Below, in pieces: positions 25,904 through 35,861 of a stretch of 64,000 bases of DNA. Source of the DNA: RHLJ01 sp965242845 (GTDB taxonomy: Bacteria; Bacteroidota; Rhodothermia; Balneolales; Balneolaceae). The notes beneath the pieces are model-generated. The model had not been told where the DNA came from. It did not search any database and saw nothing but the letters and a program-made list of their open reading frames with translations. The position numbers were made by a program, and so were the translations under genes. The stretch covers positions 496,001 to 560,000 of the forward strand of contig CBDETC010000002.1 in the NCBI GenBank assembly GCA_965242845.1, read 5' to 3'. How positions within the stretch are numbered: position 1 is the first letter of the stretch; each line of letters begins with the position of its first letter.

Positions 25904-28900
25904 TCAAAAAACAGCACTCACTACCAACTTAATTGTATGAATGTCAGGCCTATCCCGCACTGTTCTTCCATCGTAGTTAAGACTTACTCTTATTAAATCG
26001 CTTACTCTGTAATTTCCGTTCATCGACCAAATAAGATTACTTCCTTCTCCGGTTCCTTCTGTTAATTCGAATGCGCCAAATGCTGAGGTAGAACCATCTA
26101 CCATTGTATTTCGAAATTCCAATCTGCCATTGGCCTGAATCTTGCGAAATAGAAAGGCCCTGTGTGTATTAATTACTTTTATCAATCTTGCTTCAACTGG
26201 GGTATCCGGAAATCGATCTTCTTTTACGGAGTATGAAAGTGAAAAGCCTGTTTGCCATGACCGGTTAATCGTTGACTCTATCCCGGGAGCGATGGACAAA
26301 GACCGAATTGAAAAATTTCTACTCAGCAGTTGATCGCTAAAAGTTCTATTCGTCCCCCTTGTAATGCCAAGAGTAAGTCTGGTCGTCTCGCTGGTTTGAT
26401 AAGAAGTATTCAAATAATATTGTGAAGAGAATAGCTCCTGAGACTCATTGCTAAGTCTGTTCAAGCTGCGATTTTCTATTACCCCAACTGAAAGATTTCC
26501 GAAATCATATTCCGGCAGCAAATCCAGCTCTTTCTCCCAGGTCAATCTACCTTGTAAGGTGGTTGAGTCATTCCGAAAAGTATTCAGCTTGAGGAAATAA
26601 ATATCCTCCAGATCTGAGGTTGTTGAATTCTCCAAAAGATCTATCCGGGAATAGAGGTTTATATTCGAAAGGAATTCTTCAACATTCGAGCCTCCTTTTA
26701 GAAAGGAGAACAACCGAACTTCATTTCTCAGCCTTGTTCGTAAGTCGGCCACCAGGAATAGCTCATCGGATGGCAATAACTGACGTATATATATCCCTTC
26801 ATTAGGACTAAGCTCGGGAAAGAACTCGTCTATTTGCTGAACACCGTCTTCGTTAGTATCTATCCATACATATTGACCAAGCTCGGGGCCTACTTCGATA
26901 AAAGCCTCCTGAAACAGAGCTCTCCTTTCCGTATTGACTTCATACAATAACTGGCCATTCCAGTTTTGGCTGTTCGTTTCGTAATCAGTGATTGAACGAA
27001 TCAGCAAACCAGTACGATTGGAATTCCCTTCCTGTTGAAAATCTGACCTAAACTCTTTCGATCGTATTACCAATTCATTTCTACTTCTGATCGATCTGCT
27101 TGGCTGGTAATCCAATTTCAGTCGTTGCTCGATCGAAGAAGCCTGAGGTCTTAATTCATTTTCGAATACTCGATTTTCCTGACGAGCAATAACATTCACG
27201 TCTAAATTTAGGCCAGAATTTGAGTAGCGTAACCCCGGGCCTATCTCAAAAAATGAGAATGATGTATTTAAAAGAGAATCATTAGCTGAGAACTTCTCTT
27301 CTTTCCATTCCTGCTCAAAGCTAACATAAGGATTCCAGTTCTTCAGGACATTTTTTCCTATCGAGCCTCTCTGCCTAAACCAATTCCCTTCACTACCCAG
27401 AATCCCATCTTCTGACCGAATCCAATCCTGGATATATTCCAGGCTCAGAATTCCGGGCTCATTACTGGAAAGAATTGTTCCCTGACGATACCCCCTAAAG
27501 TCTGATCTATTAATTACCCCGTATTCGGCTTGTAAACTTGTTTGATCTGAAAACTGAGCTTTTACTTCTAATTCGTTTATGTCTTCTTCTGTTTCGATCC
27601 CTCTGGTGATATTCCACTTCCTATCGAATTCCACTTCTCGAGTTCTTTCAAAGAACTGAAAATTACCGCCCGAGTAACGTCTCGAGAATGAAGCGTCTAC
27701 AGTACCAATGGAAGTACTCAGTGCTTTTACTCTAAACCCACCCAGATAAGAGAAATCATTATTGTCATTGTTATCTAATGATGAGAATCGGTTTTGATCA
27801 AAACTACTGGCAGCCCATTCACCGAAAAGCTCCACATTTTTTGCAAGAAGGTAAGAGCTGTTTAGAGACACGATCTGATGTTTCTCCGGAGCAGGTAATC
27901 TTCGAAAAGGCTCATACTCTCCAAGACCGGGCCCCACCCATTCATAAAGCAAACCATTCACAGCACTGCTTACTCTTCGATAGCTTCCTCCCTCTACTCT
28001 GCTAAATGTGACTATATATATAGACTGGTTCGATCCCGGAATATTTTTAAAGATGGAAAAAACCTCGCCACCTAATGTAGTATCAACCTTTGCATATCGA
28101 ATATTGAACTCATCGTCATCATCCGTCGCAAGCCTTTCTCCTGGCACTACTGCATTTCTCAAATTATCTCCAACTCCTCTCAATAGATCGATATCACTTT
28201 CAGTAAGTGTTTGTTGTGATAAAAGCTCATCTCCATCGGCCTGGCGAATGATGGAGGCCCCAATTTTTAGCTTACCATCAAAAAATTCATCTCCCCCTTC
28301 CGCAGCAATTAGGGTACGATTAAAATTTTGATCCACGTATTCATACTCAATAACAATCCTTGTCTCATCCTTTATAAGGAGATTATTGGTAAAGAAAACC
28401 TCTCCTAATCCATAATCAATGATATAGGCATTCTCCTCGCCTCGATCTACTCTTTGACCATTTATATATACTCGTTCTGTTCCGGCTAACACTATGATAA
28501 ACTCTTCGTCATCTCTTCCTGTTAACCGATAAGGCCCCTGAACACCATCCGATCCTTCAAAAGACACCGATTTAAATGTTCCACGAACTACCGAGAGTGC
28601 TCCTTTATAATTACCATACTTTGAATTGGTATATCCTGCTGCACCTTGAAGACGCCTGTTAAGTCTGGCAAAAGTACTTTGTTCAAGACTTATATCTACG
28701 TCTCCCATTTCAACTCTCGTTCTTTCCGATTGTAGTTGGATAAATACCCGGTCAAATTCCCTGATATTCTGGGTTGTTCCATCTGGTTGAAAAGGAATGC
28801 TCCTGTCGGTGAGCGAAGCATTAATGCTAATATCATCGGTAAGTTGACCATTTAACTCAAACTGAAGTCCACTTTCGAGAGCAAAATCCTGGTTTGTCCC

Positions 28901-29392
28901 TACTATAATTCCCCGGCTTAAACTTCCTCTTTGCTGGATATCCGAGTCATTGAATGAAAAGGAAGAAGAATTTTCTAAAAGCTGTTCTCCAATCGAATCC
29001 TCATTCTGTATGAATAGATCTGTATCAACTTCTCTTAACGTTCTGTTTTGGAATACACGCCGTACAGCGAATGGATAAGCTTCATAAGTTATTCGAATAA
29101 CATTTACAGTCTCATACTTTTCTCTGTGTTCTGCTTTAATTCTCCAAAGTCGAGAAGTAGGTGTTAGAATCCAGTCACTCTCAGGAACACGTCGTTCCTG
29201 GTCATCATTTACTTCAAAAACCTGGATAGAGCCGGGAAGCACCCAGGGGTTGATGGCATAGCTTGAATCAACTAAGAAAGGGCTGATGGTAATTTCAGAA
29301 GAAATGGTAACCTGCGCTTCCGCCTTCCCAATCAAGAAAAGAGGCAGAAACACTAAACAATGCCTTACCAAAAACTTTATGAAATTAATCAC
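25904..29392 (-). CDS. Very large predicted outer-membrane beta-barrel protein
   Basis: 1162 residues, starting at GTG. A signal peptide of about 26 residues (ending GKAEAQ) leads to a beta-rich region (DRSIPFQPDGTTQNIREFDR, FIQLQSERTRVEMGDVDISL, VERGEENAYIIDYGLGEVFF-like strand pattern) and then a long run of amphipathic strands up to VSLNYDGRTVRDRPDIHTIK. The ending VVSAVF is typical of an outer-membrane barrel. No plug domain or TonB features were seen. It resembles conserved, poorly characterised surface barrels of Bacteroidota, but no function is known to me. The gap upstream of its start holds a perfect inverted repeat. Confidence 0.6.
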   Translation of the reverse strand: MINFIKFLVRHCLVFLPLFLIGKAEAQVTISSEITISPFLVDSSYAINPWVLPGSIQVFEVNDDQERRVPESDWILTPTSRLWRIKAEHREKYETVNVIRITYEAYPFAVRRVFQNRTLREVDTDLFIQNEDSIGEQLLENSSSFSFNDSDIQQRGSLSRGIIVGTNQDFALESGLQFELNGQLTDDISINASLTDRSIPFQPDGTTQNIREFDRVFIQLQSERTRVEMGDVDISLEQSTFARLNRRLQGAAGYTNSKYGNYKGALSVVRGTFKSVSFEGSDGVQGPYRLTGRDDEEFIIVLAGTERVYINGQRVDRGEENAYIIDYGLGEVFFTNNLLIKDETRIVIEYEYVDQNFNRTLIAAEGGDEFFDGKLKIGASIIRQADGDELLSQQTLTESDIDLLRGVGDNLRNAVVPGERLATDDDDEFNIRYAKVDTTLGGEVFSIFKNIPGSNQSIYIVTFSRVEGGSYRRVSSAVNGLLYEWVGPGLGEYEPFRRLPAPEKHQIVSLNSSYLLAKNVELFGEWAASSFDQNRFSSLDNNDNNDFSYLGGFRVKALSTSIGTVDASFSRRYSGGNFQFFERTREVEFDRKWNITRGIETEEDINELEVKAQFSDQTSLQAEYGVINRSDFRGYRQGTILSSNEPGILSLEYIQDWIRSEDGILGSEGNWFRQRGSIGKNVLKNWNPYVSFEQEWKEEKFSANDSLLNTSFSFFEIGPGLRYSNSGLNLDVNVIARQENRVFENELRPQASSIEQRLKLDYQPSRSIRSRNELVIRSKEFRSDFQQEGNSNRTGLLIRSITDYETNSQNWNGQLLYEVNTERRALFQEAFIEVGPELGQYVWIDTNEDGVQQIDEFFPELSPNEGIYIRQLLPSDELFLVADLRTRLRNEVRLFSFLKGGSNVEEFLSNINLYSRIDLLENSTTSDLEDIYFLKLNTFRNDSTTLQGRLTWEKELDLLPEYDFGNLSVGVIENRSLNRLSNESQELFSSQYYLNTSYQTSETTRLTLGITRGTNRTFSDQLLSRNFSIRSLSIAPGIESTINRSWQTGFSLSYSVKEDRFPDTPVEARLIKVINTHRAFLFRKIQANGRLEFRNTMVDGSTSAFGAFELTEGTGEGSNLIWSMNGNYRVSDLIRVSLNYDGRTVRDRPDIHTIKLVVSAVF

Positions 29393-29395
29393 GCT

Positions 29396-29504
29396 TACCG
29401 TTACTGTTTATATCGATGACTTGAGAATATAACTCTGTTTCTTAAATCATCATGATTCCAATCATTGAAGATTGGCCAGGTATTATGCCTAAACAGTAAC
29501 GGTA
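29396..29504. repeat. Perfect 15-bp inverted repeat bracketing the intergenic gap
   Basis: The arms taccgttactgttta (29396-29410) and taaacagtaacggta (29490-29504) are perfect inverted copies 79 bases apart. They start three bases before the GTG of the large outer-membrane gene and end eight bases past the stop of dsbD. The arms contain no A-rich T-run tail of a terminator. An inner small palindrome (aatcatcatgatt) is at 29445-29457. Confidence 0.6.
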
Positions 29505-29512
29505 GGTATAAG

Positions 29513-31426
29513 CTATCTTGAGTTGTAGTTTGAAATTCCTTCGTCAAGGAAGGAAATAAATCTCTCGGATGCCACATATCCAAGCTCCTGTGCAATCACT
29601 AACTCTCCATCAGGGTCTAGTATTACATAGGTAGGTAATGCTACGTTTCCAGTAAGCCTAAATTGCAGCTGCTGGTTTTTTTGTGCATCCTGACCACCAT
29701 CGGTATAGAGCTTGACAAGCCTCATCTGATCGAATCGCTCCCTTACTTCAGCCAAAGGAAACACATTAGACTCCATTGCACGACAATTTGTACAGGTGTA
29801 TCCGGTAAAGTCTATAAAGACCGGAATGCCTTCTTCGGCGGCTTCTTCAATAGCCCCTTCATAATCTTCGGTCCATCCATCGTCGATGGTGGCCCCGGAA
29901 CCTCCCCCGCCCATAGCAGCTATAGTTCCAACCACACTAACATCCGTCTGCATTTTTGGAGGCAACCAGGAATCCCAAATCCCTAAAGAAGCTCCCATTA
30001 AACCTGGAAACAGATAAAAACTGAATAGTAAAAGTGGAAGCGCCAAAAGTAACCTTCCGGTAGTTATTCTTTCTGGCTTCGTTTCATGACTTAGGGCAAA
30101 TACTCCTAGTACATATAAGCCTGCTACCAGGAAGATGGCTATCCATGCAGCAATGGCAAATGGGCGACTTATTAATCCCCAGCCAAGAACTAAATCTACA
30201 TTGGATAGGAATTTGATAGCAGCCGCAAGCTCTATAAATCCGAGTAATACCTTAACCACATTCATCCATGAGCCACTTTTTGGTAGTGACTCCAGCCATT
30301 GTGGGAACATCGCAAAAAGAACGAAGGGACTTGCAAAGGCAGCAGAAAAACCAACCATCCCAATAATTGGGTAGAACCACTCGCCACCGGCAGTAGCAGC
30401 GAACACCGCCCCAACAAATGGGGCTGTACATGAAAATGAAACCGCACTTATGGTCATCGCCATGAATAGAATTCCAACTATCCCTGAGCTCTCATTACTT
30501 TTTCTATTTAAGAAATTGGTGAACTGATGTGGAAGCTGGAGCTCAAACATCCCAAATAAACTCAAAGCAAATGCAATCAATACGATAGCAATCATTGCAT
30601 TCACAAAAGGATTAGAAGCAAAATTTTGTGCTCCGGATACTCCAACTAACGCAGCAAGTACCACCCCGATCAATGTGAAGGTTACGATGATCGCCACTCC
30701 AAAAAACAGTGCCTGACCAACTCCTTTTTTACTTCCATCCTGTTTGGAGAAATAAGAGACAGTCAGCGGGATCATTGGGAACACGCAAGGCGTAAGTAAA
30801 GCCGCAAATCCTGCAAGTAAAGCAATCCATATAAATGAGAAGATTCCATCTCGTGCTAAATCGGCCGTAGATGCTCCACTGATTTCTTCTGAAGTCTCCT
30901 CTTCGATACCCCCAATGGCAGCTTCAAATGGAGCATCGGATACCCCTACTACTTCAACTGCAGCAATGATTGATTTGCTTTTCGGAGGTAAACAAACCCG
31001 ATCGTCGCAAACCTGGTAAAAAACCTCGATATCGAGTGTTTGCTCTCCTGAAAGTTCTGTTTTGATGGCAACAGGAACACTGAATTGAGCAAATGAACTA
31101 TGCCACCCAAGCTCGGCTTCGAAGTTAGGGTCGAACTCGATATCAGCGTCCGACTCAGTTACATCACCAGCGACAACAAAGTTGGGAGAATTTGCCGAAA
31201 ATTCGGTTGGAAATGGACCAGCATCAGGATCATTAAGTACAGAGTATAAATGCCAGTCGCCTTCAATTGATGCATCAATAGTAATGGTAAAAACTTCACC
31301 GGCCTGTACTGTAGCTGGCATATCTGTGACCTGGTATTTTACAGGGTCAGGAATCTGAGCCTGTAAAAAAAATGGGAACAACATCAGAAAGATGGTTCCC
31401 ATACTTATTTTTTGAAATAATTTCAT
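29513..31426 (-). CDS. dsbD: Thiol:disulfide interchange protein DsbD
   Basis: 637 residues. DsbD carries electrons from cytoplasmic thioredoxin across the inner membrane to periplasmic thiol proteins and c-type cytochrome assembly. A signal peptide (1-23) is followed by the DsbD-alpha domain with Cys140 and Cys145 (YQVCDDRVC). The membrane domain has about eight helices with the redox cysteines 214 (LLTPCVFPMIP) and 333 (SFSC). A thioredoxin-like gamma domain carries CTNC at 545-548. All six redox cysteines are present. A hydrophobic glycine-rich linker (AAMGGGGSGA) precedes the last domain. Confidence 0.93.
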   Translation of the reverse strand: MKLFQKISMGTIFLMLFPFFLQAQIPDPVKYQVTDMPATVQAGEVFTITIDASIEGDWHLYSVLNDPDAGPFPTEFSANSPNFVVAGDVTESDADIEFDPNFEAELGWHSSFAQFSVPVAIKTELSGEQTLDIEVFYQVCDDRVCLPPKSKSIIAAVEVVGVSDAPFEAAIGGIEEETSEEISGASTADLARDGIFSFIWIALLAGFAALLTPCVFPMIPLTVSYFSKQDGSKKGVGQALFFGVAIIVTFTLIGVVLAALVGVSGAQNFASNPFVNAMIAIVLIAFALSLFGMFELQLPHQFTNFLNRKSNESSGIVGILFMAMTISAVSFSCTAPFVGAVFAATAGGEWFYPIIGMVGFSAAFASPFVLFAMFPQWLESLPKSGSWMNVVKVLLGFIELAAAIKFLSNVDLVLGWGLISRPFAIAAWIAIFLVAGLYVLGVFALSHETKPERITTGRLLLALPLLLFSFYLFPGLMGASLGIWDSWLPPKMQTDVSVVGTIAAMGGGGSGATIDDGWTEDYEGAIEEAAEEGIPVFIDFTGYTCTNCRAMESNVFPLAEVRERFDQMRLVKLYTDGGQDAQKNQQLQFRLTGNVALPTYVILDPDGELVIAQELGYVASERFISFLDEGISNYNSR

Positions 31427-31556
31427 TGGAGCAGTCAGTTCTGAATTAATACTAATTCACCATAATAAGACGGTATTCCGGAACATCAAACATACAAGAA
31501 TAACAATTCTATAACATTTACATGTTCGGGCTAGTATCAACCCAAATTACGGAGAA

Positions 31557-32003
31557 TTATTCCGCTTTAACTACCCAGAATTTAACAACAGGCTTTAGAT
31601 CACCCAAAAGGTTAACTGTTGCCGTGTATTCACCAAGAACTTTAACATCTTCGTTGATACTGATATTTCGGCGATCAACTTCAATGTTTTTCTCTTTAAG
31701 TGCTTCTGCAATCTGAACATTAGTTACCGTACCGAAGATTTTATCGTCTTCACCTGTAGTAACTGGGATGGTAACTGAAGTAGACTCCAACAATTGAGCC
31801 AGTTCTTTAGCTTCCTGAACAGTAAGTTCAGCTTTCAGATCAGCTCTTTGCTTCATTAACTCAACTTCAGCGATAGCACCTTTGGTTGCCAATACTGCTT
31901 TAGCCTGTGGGATTAGGAAGTTACGGCCGTAACCATCTTTCACTTCTACTAAATCACCCGCCTGGCCTAATTTTTCTACGTCTTCTTTTAGAATAACTTT
32001 CAT
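31557..32003 (-). CDS. rplI: 50S ribosomal protein L9
   Basis: 148 residues, binds 23S rRNA on the large subunit. The N-terminal domain is typical (MKVILKEDVEKLGQAGDLVEVKDGYGRNFLIP), shown here in parts, and the central helix leads to a C-terminal domain with DDKIFGTVT. It is the last of three ribosomal genes in the rpsF-rpsR-rplI order, 17 bp after rpsR. The single-stranded-DNA-binding gene often found between rpsF and rpsR is absent, as is common in this lineage. Confidence 0.97.
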   Translation of the reverse strand: MKVILKEDVEKLGQAGDLVEVKDGYGRNFLIPQAKAVLATKGAIAEVELMKQRADLKAELTVQEAKELAQLLESTSVTIPVTTGEDDKIFGTVTNVQIAEALKEKNIEVDRRNISINEDVKVLGEYTATVNLLGDLKPVVKFWVVKAE

Positions 32004-32019
32004 CGTTTCAATCTCCTTC

Positions 32020-32271
32020 TTATCGCAGGTTTTCGGCTACATATGGAATCAACGCTAAGAAACGAGCACGTTTAATGGCCGTTGTCAATTGTCGTTGATG
32101 TTTAGCGCTGGTTCCGGTTACCCTTCTAGGAAGAATTTTTCCCTGGTCATTAGTAAATCGCTTAAGGGTTTCTACATCTTTGTAGTCGATATATTCAACA
32201 CCGGCCTGAGTGAACTTGCACTGCTTAACCTTGCGAACGCTTTTCTTAGGATGTGATGGATTCTTAATCAT
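32020..32271 (-). CDS. rpsR: 30S ribosomal protein S18
   Basis: 83 residues, pairs with S6 on the small subunit. The family core is clear: IDYKDVETLKRFTNDQGKI, then PRRVTGTSAKHQRQLTTAIK and RARFLALIPY. It lies 24 bp after rpsF and 17 bp before rplI, all on the minus strand, so these form one transcript. The basic N-terminal tail (NPSHPKKSVRKVKQ) is normal for the family. Confidence 0.97.
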   Translation of the reverse strand: MIKNPSHPKKSVRKVKQCKFTQAGVEYIDYKDVETLKRFTNDQGKILPRRVTGTSAKHQRQLTTAIKRARFLALIPYVAENLR

Positions 32272-32294
32272 GATTAATTTCTTTTGAGTGGTTT

Positions 32295-32672
32295 TTATTC
32301 AGCTGCTGCAGCTTCTTCTTCTACTTTGAAAATGCTAGGTGCTGCATTCTTCTTAACCAACTCACGGTGGCGAAGCATTTTAGCATCGTACTTTAAAGTA
32401 AGGTATCTCATGTAATCGTCTTCAATTCTCATGAAGCGCTCAATAACAGAAACAACTTCTGCTGGTCCATTGAAATAGGCATTCACATAATAGCCATTGC
32501 CTTTCTTATCGATCTCGTAAGCAAACTTACTCAGACCCCACTCATCTACTTCTTCGATTTCGCCGCCGTTATCAGTGATAAGCTTGTTGATTTTTTCAAT
32601 TGCGGCTTTGAATTGATCCTCCTCCAGAACAGGATTAAGGATATACGTCAACTCGTAATAGTTCTTGCTCAT
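32295..32672 (-). CDS. rpsF: 30S ribosomal protein S6
   Basis: 125 residues, an alpha/beta fold protein that binds S18. It begins YYELTYILNP, contains GLSKFAYEIDKKGNGYY and ends with an acidic tail (EEEAAAAE). It is the first gene of the rpsF-rpsR-rplI operon, whose promoter must lie in the 122-bp gap upstream. A hairpin in that gap (gttttc near 32700-32720) might be a leader structure, but the classic S6:S18 leader motif was not identified. Confidence 0.96.
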   Translation of the reverse strand: MSKNYYELTYILNPVLEEDQFKAAIEKINKLITDNGGEIEEVDEWGLSKFAYEIDKKGNGYYVNAYFNGPAEVVSVIERFMRIEDDYMRYLTLKYDAKMLRHRELVKKNAAPSIFKVEEEAAAAE

Positions 32673-32794
32673 AGTAAAATTTGGTTTCTATGGATGTTTT
32701 CGTTTTGAAAACAGTCATTCAAGCACTTTGCCCAAATAACAGAAAGCACCAAAAATACCGGTTTTATAACTTACATGCTACATTTTTTAGCTGC

Positions 32795-33073
32795 CTATAT
32801 CTTCTCGATCCTTGATGCTAAATCGAAATCTTTCTCGGTAACCTTATTGCCTGCATCATGAGTTTGAAGGGCAATTGTAACCCTGCTATATACATTGGAA
32901 AGATTTGGATGGTGTCCGAGTAATTCAGCTTCTATACCTACTCTTACGATAAAACTTAAGGCCTCCTTGAAATCTGAAAATGTGAACTCCTTAAGAATCA
33001 TATCATCTTCAAATTTCCATCTGGATAAGGACTCTAATCGCTTATTAATTTCTGATTCGCGTAGTGCTTTCAT
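32795..33073 (-). CDS. Pterin-4a-carbinolamine dehydratase
   Basis: 92 residues, the usual size. It has the family motif GHHPNLSNVYSRVTIALQTH (residues about 53-72) with the catalytic histidine pair and the conserved AGNKVTEKDFDLA ending. It dehydrates 4a-hydroxytetrahydropterin, recycling the cofactor of aromatic amino-acid hydroxylases, and some homologues have other roles. It stands alone 122 bp upstream of rpsF on the same strand. The FolE2 and PTPS/QueD genes 18 kb away are consistent with an active pterin metabolism. No hydroxylase gene is in the window. Confidence 0.9.
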   Translation of the reverse strand: MKALRESEINKRLESLSRWKFEDDMILKEFTFSDFKEALSFIVRVGIEAELLGHHPNLSNVYSRVTIALQTHDAGNKVTEKDFDLASRIEKI

Positions 33074-33263
33074 AGTAGTAATTATTTTAAATGTAGTTAG
33101 AGAAAAATCTGGATGAGCTTTTCGTTCATCTTCTCAAGAATTTTCAATCGTTTGCTTTACAATATTTTAACACCCATTTTTACAATGTAACATTTCCGTT
33201 TTTTGAAAGGAGTTTACTTCTTTTATTTTCAGCGAAATTAAGTTGAACCAATAATTCGTTTTT

Positions 33264-34706
33264 GTGAAGCATTATTCTTTTTTGAAAAAGATCAGGGTAC
33301 TTGGAGCACCATTATTGGTTTTACTATTTAGCGGAATTGCTTCAGCTGCAGAAGCTGGAAGCGGACATGGAATTGAAGGAAGCGGACTCAGTATACTCTG
33401 GGCTCTTCCATTTGCTGGTATACTTCTCTCTATCGCGATTTTCCCCCTTGTAGCTGAACATTGGTGGCATCATAATTTTGGTAAGGTCTCTGCATTTTGG
33501 GGATTAGCCCTGGTAATTCCATTAATTATTACATTCGGCTTTGAGGCGACTCTTTATGAAGTACTTCATGCATATCTTCTTGAGTATATCCCTTTCATTG
33601 TCCTTCTTTTTGCGCTATTTACTGTTTCTGGTGGGATTCGAATTAAAGGGTATCTAAAAGGGACTCCAGAAGTAAATACCGGGATCTTACTTTTAGGTAC
33701 TATACTTGCAAGCTGGATGGGTACCACGGGTGCAGCAATGCTTCTTATCCGCCCAATATTGAGAGCTAATGAATGGAGAAGCACTAAAAAACACATTGTC
33801 ATCTTTTTCATTTTCCTGGTAGCCAATGTTGGAGGTTCGTTAACTCCTCTAGGCGATCCTCCACTATTTCTCGGTTTCCTCCAGGGAGTAGATTTCTTCT
33901 GGACCACTACCAATCTGTTTTTTGAAATGACCTTCGTTGCTACACTGCTTTTGGTCATTTATTACTTCTGGGATCGATATTTATACAACAAGGAAACGAA
34001 TACTGCTCCGCTAGATGATGGCTCCGAACCATTAGGAATCGAGGGAGGTATCAACCTTCTTCTTATCCTTGGAATCGTTGGTGCTGTACTTTTCTCTGGA
34101 TTAGTCCATATTGGTGAATTGAATATTTACCATGTTCATGTAACTATTGAGAATCTTATCAGAGATGTTAGTCTTCTCATTATTGCGTGGATTAGTTGGG
34201 TGGTAACTTCTAAAGCCAGCCGTGCAGCAAATGGGTTCAATTGGTTCCCGATCCAGGAAGTAGCCAAATTATTCGCAGGTATATTCATCACTATTATTGC
34301 CCCTATTGCAATGTTGAAAGCTGCAAACGACGGTGAAGGTGCGCTCCTATTTGTTAATGAAGCAGTTTTTGATGACGCTGGAGAACCCATTAATTATATG
34401 TTCTTCTGGATAACAGGAATGCTTTCTGCTTTCCTGGATAATGCACCTACATATCTCGTATTCTTCAATGCTGCTGGCGGCGATGCCCAGATATTGATGA
34501 ATGAAATGAATCAAACTCTTCTAGCTATTTCTTCGGGAGCTGTATTTTTTGGAGCGCTTAGTTATATAGGTAATGCTCCAAATTTCATGGTTAAATCTAT
34601 CGCAGAACAAAATGGGGTTAAGATGCCAAGCTTTGGTGCTTACCTGATTTGGTCGATTGGAATTTTAGTACCTATTTATTTGCTAGTTACTTTCCTCTTC
34701 ATTTAA
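33264..34706 (+). CDS. NhaD-type sodium:proton antiporter
   Basis: 480 residues with about 11-13 membrane helices, starting at GTG. Family features are the loop around LLGTILASWMGTTGAAMLLIRP, NVGGSLTPLGDPPLFLGFLQG (about residues 190-210) and the last helices with FLDNAPTYLVFFNAA, all typical of the citrate-transporter/NhaD fold. It exports sodium in exchange for protons. The first 25 residues are hydrophobic (GAPLLVLLFSGIASAAEAG) and may be a cleaved leader. It is followed after 9 bp by an outer-membrane Omp85-type gene, probably in the same transcript. Confidence 0.8.
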   Translation: MKHYSFLKKIRVLGAPLLVLLFSGIASAAEAGSGHGIEGSGLSILWALPFAGILLSIAIFPLVAEHWWHHNFGKVSAFWGLALVIPLIITFGFEATLYEVLHAYLLEYIPFIVLLFALFTVSGGIRIKGYLKGTPEVNTGILLLGTILASWMGTTGAAMLLIRPILRANEWRSTKKHIVIFFIFLVANVGGSLTPLGDPPLFLGFLQGVDFFWTTTNLFFEMTFVATLLLVIYYFWDRYLYNKETNTAPLDDGSEPLGIEGGINLLLILGIVGAVLFSGLVHIGELNIYHVHVTIENLIRDVSLLIIAWISWVVTSKASRAANGFNWFPIQEVAKLFAGIFITIIAPIAMLKAANDGEGALLFVNEAVFDDAGEPINYMFFWITGMLSAFLDNAPTYLVFFNAAGGDAQILMNEMNQTLLAISSGAVFFGALSYIGNAPNFMVKSIAEQNGVKMPSFGAYLIWSIGILVPIYLLVTFLFI

Positions 34707-34715
34707 GACCCTGCT

Positions 34716-35861
34716 TTGTTCAAAAAAATTTTCCTAATCCCATTATTAGCGATCAGCTTTGTTTCCGTCTCTTACGCGCAATATGAAAATGTCCCGGATT
34801 CTCTTGAATTAGCATTTCTTCCTGCACTGGCATATAACAGCGATTTAGGGTTGATAGCTGGCGGACTTATCAACTGGTACCACTATAAAGGTGATTTCAA
34901 ACCTTACTACTCGTACACTAATATCTCGGGAGTTTTCTCAACCAGAGGGTTAGCATCATTTGAAATCTCCAAAAACAAACCCAATGCGTTTGGCTCGAAA
35001 TTTAGAATATACACCTCTGTTTACGCCTCCAGATTTTTTGAAGATGCTTATTCAGGAATTGGCAACTATGGTAAGTTAGCTGACCCTCCTCCAAACTCAC
35101 CAGACTATTATCAGTTTCGATCCTTTTCTATGGGATTTACAGGAAGAGTACGATACCCGCTTGTTCAAAACTCTAAAGACCAGCAGCTAGATGTTCTTGG
35201 TATTATAAATTTTGATTATGAAACACCCTGGGATAATGGATCTGATCGTCTAATTACTATTGACAGACCATTGGGATTTGATGGCGGAAGAACATTTATG
35301 TTTGGCGTTGGCTTAGTTTGGGAAGCAAGAAATAGTGAGTTTAACCCAACTAAAGGAACCTATGTAAATACCTCAATCGAGCAAGGGGCAAAAGCCTGGG
35401 GAAGTAGTTTCAACACTTTTGTGTTTAAGCATGAAATGAATCATTACTTCACCTTCCATCTTATTCGGGATGTTACTGTAGCCAATCGGGTTTATTTGAA
35501 ACATACATCAGGTGATGTCCCTTACTGGAAGCTTGCTTACCTGGGAGATGAACAAACATTACGGGGATTTCAATCAAAGAGGTTTTTGGATGACAATTCT
35601 GTGGTTATGAATAATGAATTGAGAACCTGGCTTTTCGAAATTCCTTCGTTAGATATGAGGCTGGGCGGTACGCTCTTTTTTGATATAGGTCGCACGTATT
35701 CAAATGGCACCTCTCTGGATGTCATTACCAATGACCTGAAATACACGTTTGGCTTTGGAGGGACTAGCTCCTTCTTTACCCCAGACTTTATTCTCCGGGC
35801 TGATGTGGGCTTTTCAGAAGAGGATTTCGGGGTTTACATCACCTCTGGCTATCTCTTCTAA
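34716..35861 (+). CDS. POTRA-less Omp85/BamA-type outer-membrane protein (paralogue 1)
   Basis: 381 residues, starting at TTG, with signal peptide (about 1-21, ending VSYAQ). No POTRA domains are present; the rest is the 16-strand Omp85 barrel with the family motifs GDEQTLRGFQSKRF (the RGF lid-loop motif) and DIGRTYSNG, ending GVYITSGYLF. The product is a close paralogue of the protein at 53848-54981. It follows the NhaD gene by 9 bp and overlaps the convergent desaturase by 4 bp. Its function (secretion, channel or insertion) is unknown, although the shape suggests a transport or sorting role. Confidence 0.75.
   Translation: MFKKIFLIPLLAISFVSVSYAQYENVPDSLELAFLPALAYNSDLGLIAGGLINWYHYKGDFKPYYSYTNISGVFSTRGLASFEISKNKPNAFGSKFRIYTSVYASRFFEDAYSGIGNYGKLADPPPNSPDYYQFRSFSMGFTGRVRYPLVQNSKDQQLDVLGIINFDYETPWDNGSDRLITIDRPLGFDGGRTFMFGVGLVWEARNSEFNPTKGTYVNTSIEQGAKAWGSSFNTFVFKHEMNHYFTFHLIRDVTVANRVYLKHTSGDVPYWKLAYLGDEQTLRGFQSKRFLDDNSVVMNNELRTWLFEIPSLDMRLGGTLFFDIGRTYSNGTSLDVITNDLKYTFGFGGTSSFFTPDFILRADVGFSEEDFGVYITSGYLF

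Noticed and set aside
29401..29595. A 64-residue frame on the minus strand across the dsbD end
   Set aside because: It overlaps the dsbD C-terminus in another frame, has no signal or domain, and its start has no ribosome site. It is most likely a shadow.
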